Origin: Streptomyces sp. NRRL WC-3605
GTDB lineage: Bacteria > Actinomycetota > Actinomycetes > Streptomycetales > Streptomycetaceae
Assembly (NCBI RefSeq): GCF_001509795.1
Contig: NZ_LLZN01000001.1
Span: 186,001-250,000 of the forward strand
Direction: 5' to 3'
Length of the DNA stretch: 64,000 bases
Below the pieces are notes generated by a model. That model was given only the letters and a program-made list of their open reading frames with translations, did no database searches and had not been told where the DNA came from. Position numbers and translations under genes: made by a program. Below are positions 24,534 through 34,869 of the stretch, in pieces (the first letter of the stretch is position 1; each line of letters starts with the position of its first letter).

Positions 24534-25190
24534 ATGAGCACTGTTGACATCCTTTCGCCTGCTGGCGACAAGGCCGGTTCCGTCGAGCTCCCCGCGGAGA
24601 TCTTCGACGTAGAGAAGATCAGCGTTCCGCTGCTCCACCAGGTCGTCGTCGCCCAGCTGGCCGCTGCCCGTCAGGGCACGCACAAGACCAAGACCCGTGG
24701 CGAAGTCCGTGGTGGCGGCAAGAAGCCGTACCGCCAGAAGGGCACCGGTCGCGCCCGTCAGGGTTCGACCCGCGCGCCGCAGTTCGCCGGTGGTGGCGTC
24801 GTGCACGGTCCCGTGCCGCGTGACTACTCGCAGCGGACCCCGAAGAAGATGAAGGCCGCGGCCCTGCGCCACGCCCTCACCGACCGGGCCCGCAACAACC
24901 GCATCCACGTCGTCTCCGGCGTGATCGAGGGCGACAACCCGTCCACGAAGGCCGCGAAGAGCCTGTTCGGCAAGATCTCGGAGCGCAAGAACCTGCTCCT
25001 GGTCGTCGAGCGCGCCGACGAGGCCGCGTGGCTGTCCGCCCGCAACCTGCCCCAGGTCCACATCCTGGAGCCGGGCCAGCTGAACACGTACGACGTTCTC
25101 GTCTCGGACGACGTGGTCTTCACCCAGGCCGCGTTCGAGTCCTTCGTGTCGGGCCCGAAGGCCGATGACACCGAAGGGAGCGAGGCCTGA
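24534..25190 (+). CDS. rplD: 50S ribosomal protein L4
   Basis: A 218-residue L4 containing the loop [22 protein letters not shown], broken here only by normal variation, which lines the exit tunnel. In E. coli L4 represses the S10 operon; whether that holds here is unknown because the leader differs. Its TGA overlaps the rplW ATG by one base, indicating translational coupling. Confidence 0.98.
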   Translation: MSTVDILSPAGDKAGSVELPAEIFDVEKISVPLLHQVVVAQLAAARQGTHKTKTRGEVRGGGKKPYRQKGTGRARQGSTRAPQFAGGGVVHGPVPRDYSQRTPKKMKAAALRHALTDRARNNRIHVVSGVIEGDNPSTKAAKSLFGKISERKNLLLVVERADEAAWLSARNLPQVHILEPGQLNTYDVLVSDDVVFTQAAFESFVSGPKADDTEGSEA

Positions 25191-25609
25191 TGGCTATCCG
25201 TCACCCCGCTATTGCCTCCAAGGCCGCGAAGAAGGCCAAGGCCGCTCGCGTCGCCAAGGCGCGCCGCCACGCCGCCGAGGGCAAGAACACCGTCGTCACC
25301 CCGGTCAGCAAGGCGTACACGGACCCCCGTGACGTCCTGCTGAAGCCGGTCGTGTCGGAGAAGAGCTACGCGCTCCTCGACGAGAACAAGTACACGTTCA
25401 TCGTCGACCCGAACGCCAACAAGACCCAGATCAAGCAGGCCGTCCAGGCGGTCTTCGACGTCAAGGTCACTGGGGTCAACACGATCAACCGCGCCGGCAA
25501 GCGCAAGCGGACCCGCACCGGGTTCGGCCAGCGTGCCGCCACCAAGCGCGCGATCGTGACCCTCGCCGAGGGCGACCGTATCGACATCTTCGGCGGTCCG
25601 ACCGCGTAA
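25190..25609 (+). CDS. rplW: 50S ribosomal protein L23 with N-terminal Lys/Ala extension
   Basis: A 139-residue L23. Residues from about 44 onward ([19 protein letters not shown]) match the standard protein of about 95-100 residues that forms the docking site at the tunnel exit for trigger factor and SRP. The first 40 or so residues form an Ala/Lys/Arg-rich extension ([20 protein letters not shown]) seen in streptomycetes. The ATG overlaps the rplD stop. Confidence 0.97.
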   Translation: MAIRHPAIASKAAKKAKAARVAKARRHAAEGKNTVVTPVSKAYTDPRDVLLKPVVSEKSYALLDENKYTFIVDPNANKTQIKQAVQAVFDVKVTGVNTINRAGKRKRTRTGFGQRAATKRAIVTLAEGDRIDIFGGPTA

Positions 25610-25647
25610 GCGGGTCGGATCGTCCGATATCGGACGAGGACTGAGAA

Positions 25648-26484
25648 ATGGGAATCCGCAAGTACAAGCCGACTACGCCGGGCCGCCGTGGCTCCAGCGT
25701 CGCCGACTTCGTCGAGGTCACGCGGTCCACGCCGGAGAAGTCGCTGGTCCGCCCCCTGCACAGCAAGGGCGGCCGTAACAACGCCGGTCGTGTGACCGTT
25801 CGCCACCAGGGTGGCGGACACAAGCGCGCCTACCGCGTGATCGACTTCCGTCGTCACGACAAGGACGGCGTGCCGGCGAAGGTCGCGCACATCGAGTACG
25901 ACCCCAACCGCACCGCGCGCATCGCGCTGCTGCACTACGCCGACGGCGAGAAGCGCTACATCCTCGCCCCGCGCAACCTGCAGCAGGGTGACCGCGTCGA
26001 GAACGGTCCCGGGGCCGACATCAAGCCGGGCAACAACCTGGCGCTCCGCAACATCCCGGTCGGTACCACGATCCACGCGATCGAGCTCCGTCCCGGTGGC
26101 GGCGCCAAGTTCGCCCGCTCCGCCGGTGCCTCCGTGCAGCTGCTCGCGAAGGAGGGCCAGATGGCCCACCTCCGCATGCCGTCCGGTGAGATCCGCCTGG
26201 TCGACGTGCGCTGCCGCGCCACCGTCGGCGAGGTCGGCAACGCCGAGCAGAGCAACATCAACTGGGGCAAGGCCGGCCGCAAGCGCTGGCTGGGCGTCCG
26301 CCCGACCGTTCGCGGTGTGGCGATGAACCCGGTTGACCACCCGCACGGTGGTGGTGAGGGCAAGACCTCCGGTGGTCGCCACCCGGTCTCCCCGTGGGGT
26401 CAGAAGGAAGGTCGTACTCGTGCTCCCAAGAAGGCGAGCAACAAGTACATCGTCCGCCGCCGCAAGACGAACAAGAAGCGCTAG
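25648..26484 (+). CDS. rplB: 50S ribosomal protein L2
   Basis: A 278-residue L2, an essential protein near the peptidyl-transferase centre and subunit interface. The conserved [13 protein letters not shown] loop, containing the histidine linked to peptidyl transfer, is intact. Start ATG at 25648, 38 nt after rplW, preceded by GAGGACTGAGA. Confidence 0.98.
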   Translation: MGIRKYKPTTPGRRGSSVADFVEVTRSTPEKSLVRPLHSKGGRNNAGRVTVRHQGGGHKRAYRVIDFRRHDKDGVPAKVAHIEYDPNRTARIALLHYADGEKRYILAPRNLQQGDRVENGPGADIKPGNNLALRNIPVGTTIHAIELRPGGGAKFARSAGASVQLLAKEGQMAHLRMPSGEIRLVDVRCRATVGEVGNAEQSNINWGKAGRKRWLGVRPTVRGVAMNPVDHPHGGGEGKTSGGRHPVSPWGQKEGRTRAPKKASNKYIVRRRKTNKKR

Positions 26485-26496
26485 GAGCGGGTTTAG

Positions 26497-26778
26497 ATGC
26501 CGCGCAGTCTCAAGAAGGGGCCCTTCGTCGACGACCACCTGATCAAGAAGGTGGAAGCCCAGAACGAAGCCGGCACCAAGAACGTCATCAAGACCTGGTC
26601 CCGTCGCTCCATGATCGTGCCGGCCATGCTCGGCCACACGCTCGCGGTGCACAACGGCAAGACCCACATCCCGGTGTTCGTCACCGAGTCGATGGTCGGC
26701 CACAAGCTCGGCGAGTTCTCGCCGACGCGCACCTTCCGGGGCCACGTCAAGGACGACCGGAAGTCGAAGCGCCGCTAG
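26497..26778 (+). CDS. rpsS: 30S ribosomal protein S19
   Basis: A 93-residue S19, beginning [19 protein letters not shown], with [23 protein letters not shown]. It lies in the head of the 30S subunit with S13. It follows rplB by 12 nt; rplV follows after 43 nt. Confidence 0.98.
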   Translation: MPRSLKKGPFVDDHLIKKVEAQNEAGTKNVIKTWSRRSMIVPAMLGHTLAVHNGKTHIPVFVTESMVGHKLGEFSPTRTFRGHVKDDRKSKRR

Positions 26779-26821
26779 TAGCGGATCGCATTCAGACACG
26801 TAAGAAACTGAAGGGACAACC

Positions 26822-27169
26822 ATGGAAGCCAGGGCCCAGGCGCGGTACATCCGCGTCACGCCCATGAAGGCCCGCCGCGTGGTGGACCTCATCCGTGGCA
26901 TGGACGCCACGGAGGCCCAGGCTGTTCTGCGATTCGCTCCGCAGGCAGCCTCCGTGCCGGTCGGCAAGGTGCTCGACAGCGCCATCGCCAACGCCGCGCA
27001 CAACTACGACCACACGGACGCCTCCTCGCTGTTCATCAGCGAGGCGTACGTCGACGAGGGCCCGACCCTGAAGCGGTTCCGGCCGCGCGCCCAGGGCCGT
27101 GCCTACCGGATCCGCAAGCGGACCAGCCACATCACCGTGGTCGTCGCCAGCAAGGAAGGAACCCGGTAA
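26822..27169 (+). CDS. rplV: 50S ribosomal protein L22
   Basis: A 115-residue L22 whose long beta-hairpin (containing [20 protein letters not shown]) lines the exit tunnel, the site of macrolide-resistance changes in other bacteria. No deletion is seen there. The TAA overlaps the rpsC ATG by one base. Confidence 0.98.
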   Translation: MEARAQARYIRVTPMKARRVVDLIRGMDATEAQAVLRFAPQAASVPVGKVLDSAIANAAHNYDHTDASSLFISEAYVDEGPTLKRFRPRAQGRAYRIRKRTSHITVVVASKEGTR

Positions 27170-27990
27170 TGGGCCAGAAGGTTAACCCGCATGGGTTCCG
27201 GCTCGGTGTCACCACGGACTTCAAGTCCCGGTGGTACGCCGACAAGCTGTACAAGGACTACGTCAAGGAAGACGTCGCCATCCGTCGGATGATGACGTCC
27301 GGCATGGAGCGCGCCGGCATCTCGAAGGTGGAGATCGAGCGCACCCGTGACCGCGTCCGTGTGGACATCCACACCGCTCGCCCGGGCATCGTCATCGGCC
27401 GCCGCGGCGCCGAGGCCGACCGCATCCGCGGTGACCTGGAGAAGCTGACCGGCAAGCAGGTCCAGCTGAACATCCTCGAGGTCAAGAACCCGGAGACGGA
27501 CGCTCAGCTGGTGGCCCAGGCCGTCGCCGAGCAGCTCTCCTCCCGCGTCTCCTTCCGCCGTGCCATGCGCAAGAGCATGCAGTCGGCGATGAAGGCCGGC
27601 GCCAAGGGCATCAAGATCCAGTGCGGTGGCCGCCTCGGTGGCGCCGAGATGTCCCGCTCGGAGTTCTACCGCGAGGGCCGCGTGCCCCTGCACACGCTCC
27701 GCGCGAACGTGGACTACGGCTTCTTCGAGGCCAAGACGACCTTCGGCCGCATCGGCGTGAAGGTCTGGATCTACAAGGGCGACGTCAAGAACATCGCCGA
27801 GGTCCGCGCCGAGAACGCCGCTGCCCGTGCGGGTAACCGCCCGGCGCGCGGCGGTGCCGACCGCCCGGCCCGTGGTGGCCGCGGTGGCGAGCGGCGCGGT
27901 CGTAAGCCGCAGCAGGCTGCCGGCGCCGAGGCCCCCAAGGCCGAGGCTCCCGCCGCCGCTCCGGCTGAGAGCACCGGAACGGAGGCCTGA
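27169..27990 (+). CDS. rpsC: 30S ribosomal protein S3 with basic low-complexity tail
   Basis: A 273-residue S3. The first 210 residues hold the KH domain ([25 protein letters not shown]) and the C-terminal S3 domain; S3 helps form the mRNA entry helicase. The last 55 or so residues are Ala/Arg/Gly/Pro-rich ([14 protein letters not shown]), an extension typical of actinobacterial S3. The ATG overlaps the rplV stop. Confidence 0.98.
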   Translation: MGQKVNPHGFRLGVTTDFKSRWYADKLYKDYVKEDVAIRRMMTSGMERAGISKVEIERTRDRVRVDIHTARPGIVIGRRGAEADRIRGDLEKLTGKQVQLNILEVKNPETDAQLVAQAVAEQLSSRVSFRRAMRKSMQSAMKAGAKGIKIQCGGRLGGAEMSRSEFYREGRVPLHTLRANVDYGFFEAKTTFGRIGVKVWIYKGDVKNIAEVRAENAAARAGNRPARGGADRPARGGRGGERRGRKPQQAAGAEAPKAEAPAAAPAESTGTEA

Positions 27991-27995
27991 CCGTC

Positions 27996-28415
27996 ATGCT
28001 GATCCCCCGTAGGGTCAAGCACCGCAAGCAGCACCACCCGAAGCGCAACGGTATGTCCAAGGGTGGAACGCAGGTTGCGTTCGGCGAGTACGGCATCCAG
28101 GCGCTGACCCCGGCCTACGTGACGAACCGCCAGATCGAGGCGGCTCGTATCGCGATGACCCGCCACATCAAGCGTGGCGGCAAGGTCTGGATCAACATCT
28201 ACCCGGACCGTCCCCTCACCAAGAAGCCGGCCGAGACCCGCATGGGTTCCGGTAAGGGTTCGCCGGAGTGGTGGATCGCCAACGTCAAGCCCGGACGCGT
28301 CATGTTCGAGCTGTCGTACCCCAACGAGAAGATCGCCCGTGAGGCCCTGACTCGCGCAGCCCACAAGCTGCCGATGAAGTGCCGGATCGTCAAGCGCGAG
28401 GCAGGTGAAGCGTGA
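27996..28415 (+). CDS. rplP: 50S ribosomal protein L16
   Basis: A 139-residue L16 starting [19 protein letters not shown], with [20 protein letters not shown]. It contacts A-site tRNA and the avilamycin/evernimicin binding region. It is five bases after rpsC, and its stop overlaps the rpmC start. Confidence 0.98.
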   Translation: MLIPRRVKHRKQHHPKRNGMSKGGTQVAFGEYGIQALTPAYVTNRQIEAARIAMTRHIKRGGKVWINIYPDRPLTKKPAETRMGSGKGSPEWWIANVKPGRVMFELSYPNEKIAREALTRAAHKLPMKCRIVKREAGEA

Positions 28416-28639
28416 TGTCGGCCGGTACCAAGGCGTCCGAGCTGCGCGAGCTGGGCAACGAGGAGCTTCTGGCGAAGCTCCGCGAGGCCAAGGAAGAGCT
28501 GTTCAACCTCCGCTTCCAGGCGGCCACGGGTCAGCTCGAGAACCACGGTCGGCTGAAGGCCGTCCGCAAGGACATCGCGCGGATCTACACCCTGATGCGC
28601 GAGCGTGAGCTGGGCATCGAAACGGTGGAGAACGCATGA
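28415..28639 (+). CDS. rpmC: 50S ribosomal protein L29
   Basis: A 74-residue two-helix protein beginning [18 protein letters not shown]. The ATG at 28415 overlaps the rplP TGA by one base; a GTG three bases upstream is the alternative. It is located by the tunnel exit beside L23. Its final bases overlap rpsQ (ATGA). Confidence 0.97.
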   Translation: MSAGTKASELRELGNEELLAKLREAKEELFNLRFQAATGQLENHGRLKAVRKDIARIYTLMRERELGIETVENA

Positions 28640-28920
28640 GCGAGAGCAACGTGACTGAGAACAAGGAAGCTCGCGGTTTCCGCAAGACCCGTGAGGGTCT
28701 GGTCGTCAGCGACAAGATGGACAAGACCGTCGTCGTCGCCGTCGAGGACCGCGTCAAGCACGCGCTGTACGGCAAGGTCATCCGCCGTACCAACAAGCTC
28801 AAGGCGCACGACGAGCAGAACGCCGCGGGTGTCGGCGACCGCGTCCTCCTCATGGAGACCCGGCCGCTGTCCGCCACGAAGCGCTGGCGTGTCGTCGAGA
28901 TCCTCGAGAAGGCCAAGTAA
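28636..28920 (+). CDS. rpsQ: 30S ribosomal protein S17
   Basis: A 94-residue S17 with a short N-terminal extension before the OB-fold ([22 protein letters not shown]). It binds helix 11 of 16S rRNA early in assembly. As in E. coli it is the last S10-operon gene, followed by a 97-nt gap holding a large hairpin before rplN. Confidence 0.98.
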   Translation: MSESNVTENKEARGFRKTREGLVVSDKMDKTVVVAVEDRVKHALYGKVIRRTNKLKAHDEQNAAGVGDRVLLMETRPLSATKRWRVVEILEKAK

Positions 28921-28960
28921 TTCCTGCGGGACAAACCCGGCAGGTCAGTTCCGCCAGGCT

Positions 28961-28989
28961 CCGGGAGCCGCTCACTGAGCGGCTCCCGG
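28961..28989 (+). other. Hairpin at the S10/spc operon boundary
   Basis: A 13-bp perfect GC stem (28961-28973 with 28977-28989) with a 3-nt loop, no T-tract. It coincides with the boundary where E. coli ends its S10 operon and begins spc, so it may attenuate or process read-through transcript. Confidence 0.75.
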
Positions 28990-29017
28990 GGAACCGGCAG
29001 ACAAACAGGAGATAGAC

Positions 29018-29386
29018 GTGATCCAGCAGGAGTCGCGACTGCGTGTCGCCGACAACACTGGTGCGAAGGAGATCCTTTGCATCCGTGTGCTCGGTGGCTC
29101 CGGTCGCCGCTACGCGGGCATCGGTGACGTCATCGTCGCCACCGTCAAGGACGCGATCCCCGGTGGCAACGTGAAGAAGGGTGACGTCGTCAAGGCGGTC
29201 ATCGTTCGCACCGTCAAGGAGCGCCGCCGTCCGGACGGCTCGTACATCCGCTTCGACGAGAACGCCGCCGTCATTCTGAAGAACGACGGCGACCCTCGCG
29301 GCACCCGTATCTTCGGCCCCGTCGGCCGTGAGCTGCGCGAGAAGAAGTTCATGAAGATCATCTCGCTCGCGCCGGAGGTGCTGTAA
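29018..29386 (+). CDS. rplN: 50S ribosomal protein L14
   Basis: A 122-residue L14 with a GTG start after ACAGGAG. It begins [19 protein letters not shown] and is a subunit-bridge protein next to L19. It is the first gene of the spc section, separated from rplX by 2 nt. Confidence 0.98.
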   Translation: MIQQESRLRVADNTGAKEILCIRVLGGSGRRYAGIGDVIVATVKDAIPGGNVKKGDVVKAVIVRTVKERRRPDGSYIRFDENAAVILKNDGDPRGTRIFGPVGRELREKKFMKIISLAPEVL

Positions 29387-29388
29387 GC

Positions 29389-29712
29389 ATGAAGATCAAG
29401 AAGGGCGACCTGGTCCAGGTCATCACCGGTAAGGACAAGGGCAAGCAGGGCAAGGTCATCGCGGCCTTCCCCCGCGAGGACCGTGTCCTGGTCGAGGGTG
29501 TCAACCGGGTCAAGAAGCACACCAAGGCCGGCCCGACCGCCAGCGGTTCGCAGGCCGGCGGCATCGTCACGACCGAGGCGCCGATCCACGTCTCCAACGT
29601 CCAGCTGGTCGTTGAGAAGGACGGCAACAAGGTCGTCACGCGTGTCGGTTACCGCTTCGACGACGAGGGCAACAAGATCCGCGTTGCCAAGCGGACGGGT
29701 GAGGACATCTGA
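29389..29712 (+). CDS. rplX: 50S ribosomal protein L24
   Basis: A 107-residue KOW-domain protein ([20 protein letters not shown]) that initiates 50S assembly near the tunnel exit. Its TGA overlaps the rplE ATG by one base. Confidence 0.98.
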   Translation: MKIKKGDLVQVITGKDKGKQGKVIAAFPREDRVLVEGVNRVKKHTKAGPTASGSQAGGIVTTEAPIHVSNVQLVVEKDGNKVVTRVGYRFDDEGNKIRVAKRTGEDI

Positions 29713-30269
29713 TGGCTACCACCACGACTCCGCGTCTCAAGACGAAGTACCGCGAGGAGATCGCGGGCAAGCTGCGTGACGAGTTCAAGTACGAGAACGT
29801 CATGCAGATCCCCGGCCTCGTCAAGATCGTGGTCAACATGGGTGTGGGCGACGCCGCCCGCGACTCCAAGCTGATCGAGGGCGCCATCCGCGACCTCACC
29901 ACGATCACCGGTCAGAAGCCGGCCGTCACCAAGGCCCGTAAGTCCATCGCGCAGTTCAAGCTGCGTGAGGGTCAGCCGATCGGTGCCCACGTCACGCTCC
30001 GTGGCGACCGCATGTGGGAGTTCCTGGACCGCACCCTGTCGCTCGCGCTGCCGCGCATCCGCGACTTCCGCGGTCTGTCCCCCAAGCAGTTCGACGGCCG
30101 TGGCAACTACACCTTCGGTCTCACGGAGCAGGTCATGTTCCACGAGATCGACCAGGACAAGATCGACCGCGTCCGGGGTATGGACATCACCGTGGTCACC
30201 ACGGCGACCAACGACGCTGAGGGCCGCGCGCTCCTTCGTCACCTCGGCTTCCCCTTCAAGGAGGCGTGA
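29712..30269 (+). CDS. rplE: 50S ribosomal protein L5
   Basis: A 185-residue L5, part of the central protuberance with 5S rRNA and L18. Marks include [16 protein letters not shown] and the [19 protein letters not shown] block. Start overlaps rplX; rpsN begins 5 bases after the stop. Confidence 0.98.
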   Translation: MATTTTPRLKTKYREEIAGKLRDEFKYENVMQIPGLVKIVVNMGVGDAARDSKLIEGAIRDLTTITGQKPAVTKARKSIAQFKLREGQPIGAHVTLRGDRMWEFLDRTLSLALPRIRDFRGLSPKQFDGRGNYTFGLTEQVMFHEIDQDKIDRVRGMDITVVTTATNDAEGRALLRHLGFPFKEA

Positions 30270-30274
30270 GCGAG

Positions 30275-30460
30275 ATGGCGAAGAAGGCTCTGATCGCTAA
30301 GGCTGCTCGCAAGCCCAAGTTCGGTGTGCGTGGCTACACCCGCTGCCAGCGCTGCGGCCGTCCGCACTCCGTGTACCGCAAGTTCGGCCTGTGCCGCGTG
30401 TGCCTTCGTGAGATGGCTCACCGTGGCGAGCTGCCGGGCGTGACCAAGAGCTCCTGGTAA
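30275..30460 (+). CDS. rpsN: 30S ribosomal protein S14, zinc-binding short form
   Basis: A 61-residue S14 of the zinc ribbon type: two CxxC pairs in [27 protein letters not shown]. The ATG at 30275 gives the canonical [11 protein letters not shown] start; an in-frame GTG at 30266 overlapping the rplE stop is less likely. Streptomycetes usually carry a second, zinc-free S14 elsewhere under Zur control (family knowledge), so this copy is the zinc-replete version. Confidence 0.97.
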   Translation: MAKKALIAKAARKPKFGVRGYTRCQRCGRPHSVYRKFGLCRVCLREMAHRGELPGVTKSSW

Positions 30461-30511
30461 TCCCCGCTTTCAGGGATAACCAAGGCTCTCGGTAAGCAGA
30501 CAGGGCGGCAG

Positions 30512-30553
30512 GACGCCCAGCCCGCATGCCTTAGGCTTGTGGGGTTGGGCGTC
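30512..30553 (+). other. Extended hairpin between rpsN and rpsH
   Basis: Twelve base pairs with one G-U (30512-30523 with 30542-30553) enclose an 18-nt apical part with a further GCC/GGC pairing (30528-30530 with 30534-30536). It lies in an unusually long 213-nt gap inside the spc operon. The remainder of the gap contains a short GGCC-GAA-GGCC hairpin next to the rpsH ribosome site. No gene is seen. Confidence 0.65.
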
Positions 30554-30673
30554 TGTCGCCGCCCGTACGACTTACTACGCCGTAGGTCCACCGCGCCGCA
30601 CCCGTCCCGTCTCGGATCGGGGAGAGGGATGGCGCACCAGGAAACCCCGGCGAGAGAGGCCGAAGGCCAATTC

Positions 30674-31072
30674 ATGACCATGACTGATCCGATCGCAGAC
30701 ATGCTTACGCGTCTGCGGAACGCGAACTCGGCGTACCACGACACCGTGGCGATGCCGCACTCGAAGATCAAGTCGCACATCGCGGAGATCCTCCAGCAGG
30801 AGGGCTTCATCACGGGCTGGAAGGTCGAGGACGCCGAGGTCGGCAAGAGCCTCGTTCTCGAGCTGAAGTTCGGCCCGAACCGTGAGCGCTCCATCGCGGG
30901 CATCAAGCGGATCTCCAAGCCCGGTCTCCGGGTGTACGCGAAGTCCACCAACCTGCCGAAGGTGCTCGGCGGCCTGGGCGTGGCCATCATCTCCACGTCC
31001 CACGGTCTCCTCACCGACAAGCAGGCCGGCAAGAAGGGCGTGGGTGGGGAAGTCCTCGCCTACGTCTGGTAG
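30674..31072 (+). CDS. rpsH: 30S ribosomal protein S8
   Basis: A 132-residue S8 beginning [20 protein letters not shown] and ending [13 protein letters not shown]. It binds helix 21 of 16S rRNA and, in E. coli, represses the spc operon by binding an mRNA mimic at rplE. The start at 30674 is the first of two close ATGs. Upstream is a 213-nt structured gap, unusual inside this operon. Confidence 0.97.
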   Translation: MTMTDPIADMLTRLRNANSAYHDTVAMPHSKIKSHIAEILQQEGFITGWKVEDAEVGKSLVLELKFGPNRERSIAGIKRISKPGLRVYAKSTNLPKVLGGLGVAIISTSHGLLTDKQAGKKGVGGEVLAYVW

Positions 31073-31096
31073 CAGAAGGGAACGGAGGAAACAGCT

Positions 31097-31636
31097 ATGT
31101 CGCGCATCGGCAAGCTCCCCATCGCGGTTCCCGCCGGCGTGGACGTCACCATCGACGGCCGTACGGTCAAGGTCAAGGGCCCCAAGGGCGAGCTGACCCA
31201 CACCGTCTCGGCGCCGATCGAGGTCGCCAAGGGCGAAGACGGCACCCTGTCGGTGACCCGCCCGAACGACGAGCGTCAGAACAAGGCCCTGCACGGCCTG
31301 TCCCGCACGCTGGTGGCGAACATGATCACCGGCGTGACCCAGGGTTACGTGAAGAAGCTCGAGATCAGCGGTGTCGGTTACCGCGTGACCGCCAAGGGTT
31401 CGAACCTCGAGTTCGCGCTCGGTTACAGCCACCCCATCACGGTCGAGGCCCCCGAAGGCATCACCTTCAAGGTCGAGGCGCCCACGCGTTTCTCGGTCGA
31501 GGGCATCGACAAGCAGAAGGTCGGCGAGGTCGCGGCCAACATCCGCAAGCTGCGCAAGCCCGACCCGTACAAGGCCAAGGGCGTCAAGTACGAGGGCGAA
31601 GTCATCCGCCGCAAGGTCGGAAAGGCGGGTAAGTAA
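31097..31636 (+). CDS. rplF: 50S ribosomal protein L6
   Basis: A 179-residue L6 beginning [20 protein letters not shown], with the second domain ending in [20 protein letters not shown]. It lies at the base of the L7/L12 stalk near the sarcin-ricin loop. GGAGGAAACAGCT precedes the ATG. rplR follows after 3 nt. Confidence 0.98.
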   Translation: MSRIGKLPIAVPAGVDVTIDGRTVKVKGPKGELTHTVSAPIEVAKGEDGTLSVTRPNDERQNKALHGLSRTLVANMITGVTQGYVKKLEISGVGYRVTAKGSNLEFALGYSHPITVEAPEGITFKVEAPTRFSVEGIDKQKVGEVAANIRKLRKPDPYKAKGVKYEGEVIRRKVGKAGK

Positions 31637-31639
31637 GCC

Positions 31640-32023
31640 ATGGCATACGGACAGAAGATCCTCAAGGGCGACGCCTACAAGCGCGCCGCGATCAAGCGCC
31701 GCCACATCCGGATCCGTAAGCACATCAACGGAACGGCGGAGCGTCCGCGTCTGGTCGTTACCCGCTCGAACCGCCACATCGTGGCCCAGGTGATCGACGA
31801 CATCAAGGGTCACACCCTGGCGTCCGCGTCCACCCTGGACACCTCGATCCGCGGTGGCGAGGGCGACAAGTCCGCGCAGGCCAAGCAGGTCGGCGCCCTG
31901 GTCGCCGAGCGCGCCAAGGCCGCCGGTGTCGAGGCTGTCGTGTTCGACCGTGGTGGCAACCAGTACGCCGGGCGCATCGCCGCCCTGGCGGACGCCGCCC
32001 GCGAAGCCGGGCTCAAGTTCTGA
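31640..32023 (+). CDS. rplR: 50S ribosomal protein L18
   Basis: A 127-residue L18, starting [21 protein letters not shown], with [26 protein letters not shown] split by normal variation. It anchors 5S rRNA with L5. Its ribosome site lies within the end of rplF. Confidence 0.98.
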   Translation: MAYGQKILKGDAYKRAAIKRRHIRIRKHINGTAERPRLVVTRSNRHIVAQVIDDIKGHTLASASTLDTSIRGGEGDKSAQAKQVGALVAERAKAAGVEAVVFDRGGNQYAGRIAALADAAREAGLKF

Positions 32024-32062
32024 GCCTGCCGTAGCTAGCGGAAACAGAGAGAGGTAAATCCA

Positions 32063-32668
32063 ATGGCTGGACCCCAGCGCCGCGGTGGCGGTGCCGGTGG
32101 CGGCGAGCGGCGGGACCGGAAGGGCCGTGACGGCGGCGCAGCTGCCGCCGAGAAGACCGCGTACGTTGAGCGCGTTGTCGCGATCAACCGCGTCGCCAAG
32201 GTTGTGAAGGGTGGTCGTCGCTTCAGCTTCACCGCGCTGGTCGTGGTGGGCGACGGTGACGGCACCGTGGGTGTCGGTTACGGCAAGGCCAAGGAGGTGC
32301 CGGCCGCCATCGCCAAGGGTGTTGAGGAGGCCAAGAAGCACTTCTTCAAGGTCCCCCGTATCCAGGGCACCATCCCGCACCCCATCCAGGGTGAGAAGGC
32401 TGCCGGCGTCGTGCTGCTCAAGCCCGCGTCGCCCGGTACCGGTGTTATCGCCGGTGGTCCGGTGCGCGCCGTGCTCGAGTGCGCCGGTATCCACGACGTG
32501 CTGTCGAAGTCGCTCGGCTCCGACAACGCCATCAACATCGTGCACGCGACCGTGGAGGCCCTGAAGGGCCTGCAGCGTCCCGAGGAGATCGCGGCCCGCC
32601 GTGGTCTGCCGCTCGAGGACGTCGCCCCCGCGGCCCTGCTGCGTGCGCGTGCCGGGGCGGGTGCGTAA
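32063..32668 (+). CDS. rpsE: 30S ribosomal protein S5
   Basis: A 201-residue S5 with a Gly/Arg-rich N-terminal extension of about 30 residues ([19 protein letters not shown]) before the double-stranded-RNA-binding S5 domain ([20 protein letters not shown]). The loop associated with spectinomycin resistance is intact. It follows rplR by 39 nt and precedes rpmD by 2 nt. Confidence 0.98.
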   Translation: MAGPQRRGGGAGGGERRDRKGRDGGAAAAEKTAYVERVVAINRVAKVVKGGRRFSFTALVVVGDGDGTVGVGYGKAKEVPAAIAKGVEEAKKHFFKVPRIQGTIPHPIQGEKAAGVVLLKPASPGTGVIAGGPVRAVLECAGIHDVLSKSLGSDNAINIVHATVEALKGLQRPEEIAARRGLPLEDVAPAALLRARAGAGA

Positions 32669-32670
32669 TC

Positions 32671-32853
32671 ATGGCGCAGCTGAAGATTACGCAGGTCAAG
32701 TCCTACATCGGCAGCAAGCAGAACCACCGCGACACCCTGCGCTCCCTTGGTCTCAAGGGCATCAACACGCAGGTCGTCAAGGAGGACCGCCCCGAGTTCC
32801 GCGGCATGGTGCACACCGTCCGCCACCTCGTGACGGTCGAGGAGGTCGACTGA
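32671..32853 (+). CDS. rpmD: 50S ribosomal protein L30
   Basis: A 60-residue protein, the usual L30 length, with [20 protein letters not shown] and [11 protein letters not shown]. The ATG at 32671 directly follows the rpsE stop. rplO begins two bases after its stop. Confidence 0.97.
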   Translation: MAQLKITQVKSYIGSKQNHRDTLRSLGLKGINTQVVKEDRPEFRGMVHTVRHLVTVEEVD

Positions 32854-32855
32854 TC

Positions 32856-33311
32856 ATGGCGGAGCAGAACCCGCTCAAGATCCACAACCTCCGTCCGGCC
32901 CCCGGTGCCAAGACCGCGAAGACCCGTGTCGGTCGTGGTGAGGCGTCGAAGGGTAAGACGGCCGGTCGTGGTACCAAGGGCACCAAGGCCCGTTACCAGG
33001 TTCCGGAGCGCTTCGAGGGTGGCCAGATGCCCCTCCACATGCGTCTCCCGAAGCTGAAGGGCTTCAAGAACCCGTTCAAGACCGAGTACCAGGTCGTCAA
33101 CCTGGACAAGCTCGCCTCCCTCTACCCCGAGGGCGGCGAGGTCACGGTCGCGGACCTGGTCGAGAAGGGTGCCGTTCGCAAGAACAGCCTCGTCAAGGTG
33201 CTCGGCCAGGGCGAGATCTCCGTGGCGCTGCAGGTGACGGTCGACGCCGTCTCCGGCTCCGCCAAGGAGAAGATCACCGCCGCCGGCGGCAGCGTCACCG
33301 AGCTCGTCTGA
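32856..33311 (+). CDS. rplO: 50S ribosomal protein L15
   Basis: A 151-residue L15 with the Gly/Lys-rich N-terminal arm ([19 protein letters not shown]) that threads into the 50S core, then a globular domain. The gene is the last ribosomal-protein gene of spc and is followed by a strong terminator before secY. Confidence 0.98.
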   Translation: MAEQNPLKIHNLRPAPGAKTAKTRVGRGEASKGKTAGRGTKGTKARYQVPERFEGGQMPLHMRLPKLKGFKNPFKTEYQVVNLDKLASLYPEGGEVTVADLVEKGAVRKNSLVKVLGQGEISVALQVTVDAVSGSAKEKITAAGGSVTELV

Positions 33312-33346
33312 TTGCATCAGGCGTCTCGATGACTTGAGCGATCCCG

Positions 33347-33390
33347 ACCGGGGATACCCCACAAATGGGGTATCCCCGGTTGGTCGTTCC
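33347..33390 (+). terminator. Intrinsic terminator between rplO and secY
   Basis: A perfect 14-bp stem (33347-33360 with 33367-33380) with a 6-nt loop ACAAAT, followed by TGGTCGTTCC. Confidence 0.85.
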
Positions 33391-33470
33391 TAGGGGGGCG
33401 GTCTCGCCGGTAAGGTGGCCTGCACTGCCCACTTTCACGGGTGCGTCACATGAGGCACTCTGAGCGGCAG

Positions 33471-33500
33471 TTGACCGTTAGCTAAGTCGTTCCCTATCAG
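33471..33500 (+). promoter_or_regulatory. Predicted secY-adk-map promoter
   Basis: TTGACC (33471-33476), 18 nt, TATCAG (33495-33500), 55 nt upstream of secY and downstream of the terminator. It would let secretion genes be expressed independently of ribosomal proteins. Confidence 0.6.
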
Positions 33501-33555
33501 TCGAACCTCAGACCGTCACCCTTGACGCAGTTGCGCGGGGGTCGCAGGAGGCACC

Positions 33556-34869
33556 GTGCTCACCGCGTTCGCCCGGGCGTTCAAGACGCCCGACCTGCGC
33601 AAGAAGCTGCTCTTCACGCTCGGCATCATCGTGATCTACCGGATCGGTACCCACATCCCGATCCCCGGCGTCGACTACCGGGCCGTTCAGGTCTGTATCG
33701 ACCAGGCGAGCACGAACCAGGGCATCTTCGGCCTGGTCAACATGTTCAGTGGCGGCGCGCTGCTGCAGATCACGATCTTCGCGCTCGGCATCATGCCGTA
33801 CATCACGGCGAGCATCATCCTGCAGCTGCTGACCGTCGTGATCCCGCGTCTGGAGGCCCTGAAGAAGGAGGGCCAGGCGGGTACCGCGAAGATCACGCAG
33901 TACACCCGCTACCTCACGGTCGCGCTCGCCATCCTCCAGGGCACCGGCCTGGTCGCCACCGCCCGCAGCGGCTCGCTGTTCCCGCAGTGCGCCGTCGCCG
34001 GCCAGATCGTCCCGGACCGCTCCATCTTCACGACCATCACGATGGTCATCACCATGACCGCCGGTACGGCCGTCGTCATGTGGCTCGGTGAGCTCATCAC
34101 CGACCGCGGCATCGGCAACGGCATGTCGATCCTGATGTTCATCTCGATCGCCGCGACCTTCCCGGCCGCGCTGTGGGCCATCAAGCAGCAGGGCGACCTG
34201 GCGGACGGCTGGATCGAGTTCGGCACGGTGATCCTCGTCGGCCTGGTCATGGTCGGCCTGGTGGTCTTCGTCGAGCAGGCGCAGCGCCGCGTACCCGTCC
34301 AGTACGCGAAGCGCATGATCGGCCGCCGTTCCTACGGCGGTACGTCCACGTACATCCCGCTCAAGGTGAACCAGGCGGGTGTGATCCCCGTCATCTTCGC
34401 GTCGTCGCTGCTCTACATCCCGGCACTGATCGTGCAGTTCTCCGGATCGAACGCCGGATGGGCCGCCTGGATCCAGCAGAACCTGGCCAGTACGTCGGCC
34501 CCGGTTCACATCGCTCTGTACTTCCTGCTGATCGTCTTCTTCGCGTTCTTCTACGTGGCCATCTCGTTCAACCCCGAGGAAGTCGCGGACAACATGAAGA
34601 AGTATGGTGGCTTCATCCCGGGCATCCGGGCTGGCCGACCGACCGCTGAGTACCTGTCGTACGTACTCAACCGGATCACGTGGCCGGGCTCGCTGTACTT
34701 GGGTCTGATCGCTCTCGTGCCGACGATGGCGTTGGCTGGTTTTGGGGCAGACCAGAACTTCCCGTTCGGCGGGACCAGCATCCTCATCATCGTGGGTGTG
34801 GGTCTTGAGACGGTGAAGCAGATCGAGAGCCAGCTCCAGCAGCGCAATTACGAAGGGTTCCTCCGCTGA
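33556..34869 (+). CDS. secY: Preprotein translocase subunit SecY
   Basis: A 437-residue membrane protein with GTG start after CGCAGGAGGCACC. Ten hydrophobic segments are visible; motifs include [38 protein letters not shown] and [19 protein letters not shown]. It forms the channel of the Sec translocon with SecE and SecG. The TGA overlaps the adk ATG by one base. Confidence 0.98.
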   Translation: MLTAFARAFKTPDLRKKLLFTLGIIVIYRIGTHIPIPGVDYRAVQVCIDQASTNQGIFGLVNMFSGGALLQITIFALGIMPYITASIILQLLTVVIPRLEALKKEGQAGTAKITQYTRYLTVALAILQGTGLVATARSGSLFPQCAVAGQIVPDRSIFTTITMVITMTAGTAVVMWLGELITDRGIGNGMSILMFISIAATFPAALWAIKQQGDLADGWIEFGTVILVGLVMVGLVVFVEQAQRRVPVQYAKRMIGRRSYGGTSTYIPLKVNQAGVIPVIFASSLLYIPALIVQFSGSNAGWAAWIQQNLASTSAPVHIALYFLLIVFFAFFYVAISFNPEEVADNMKKYGGFIPGIRAGRPTAEYLSYVLNRITWPGSLYLGLIALVPTMALAGFGADQNFPFGGTSILIIVGVGLETVKQIESQLQQRNYEGFLR

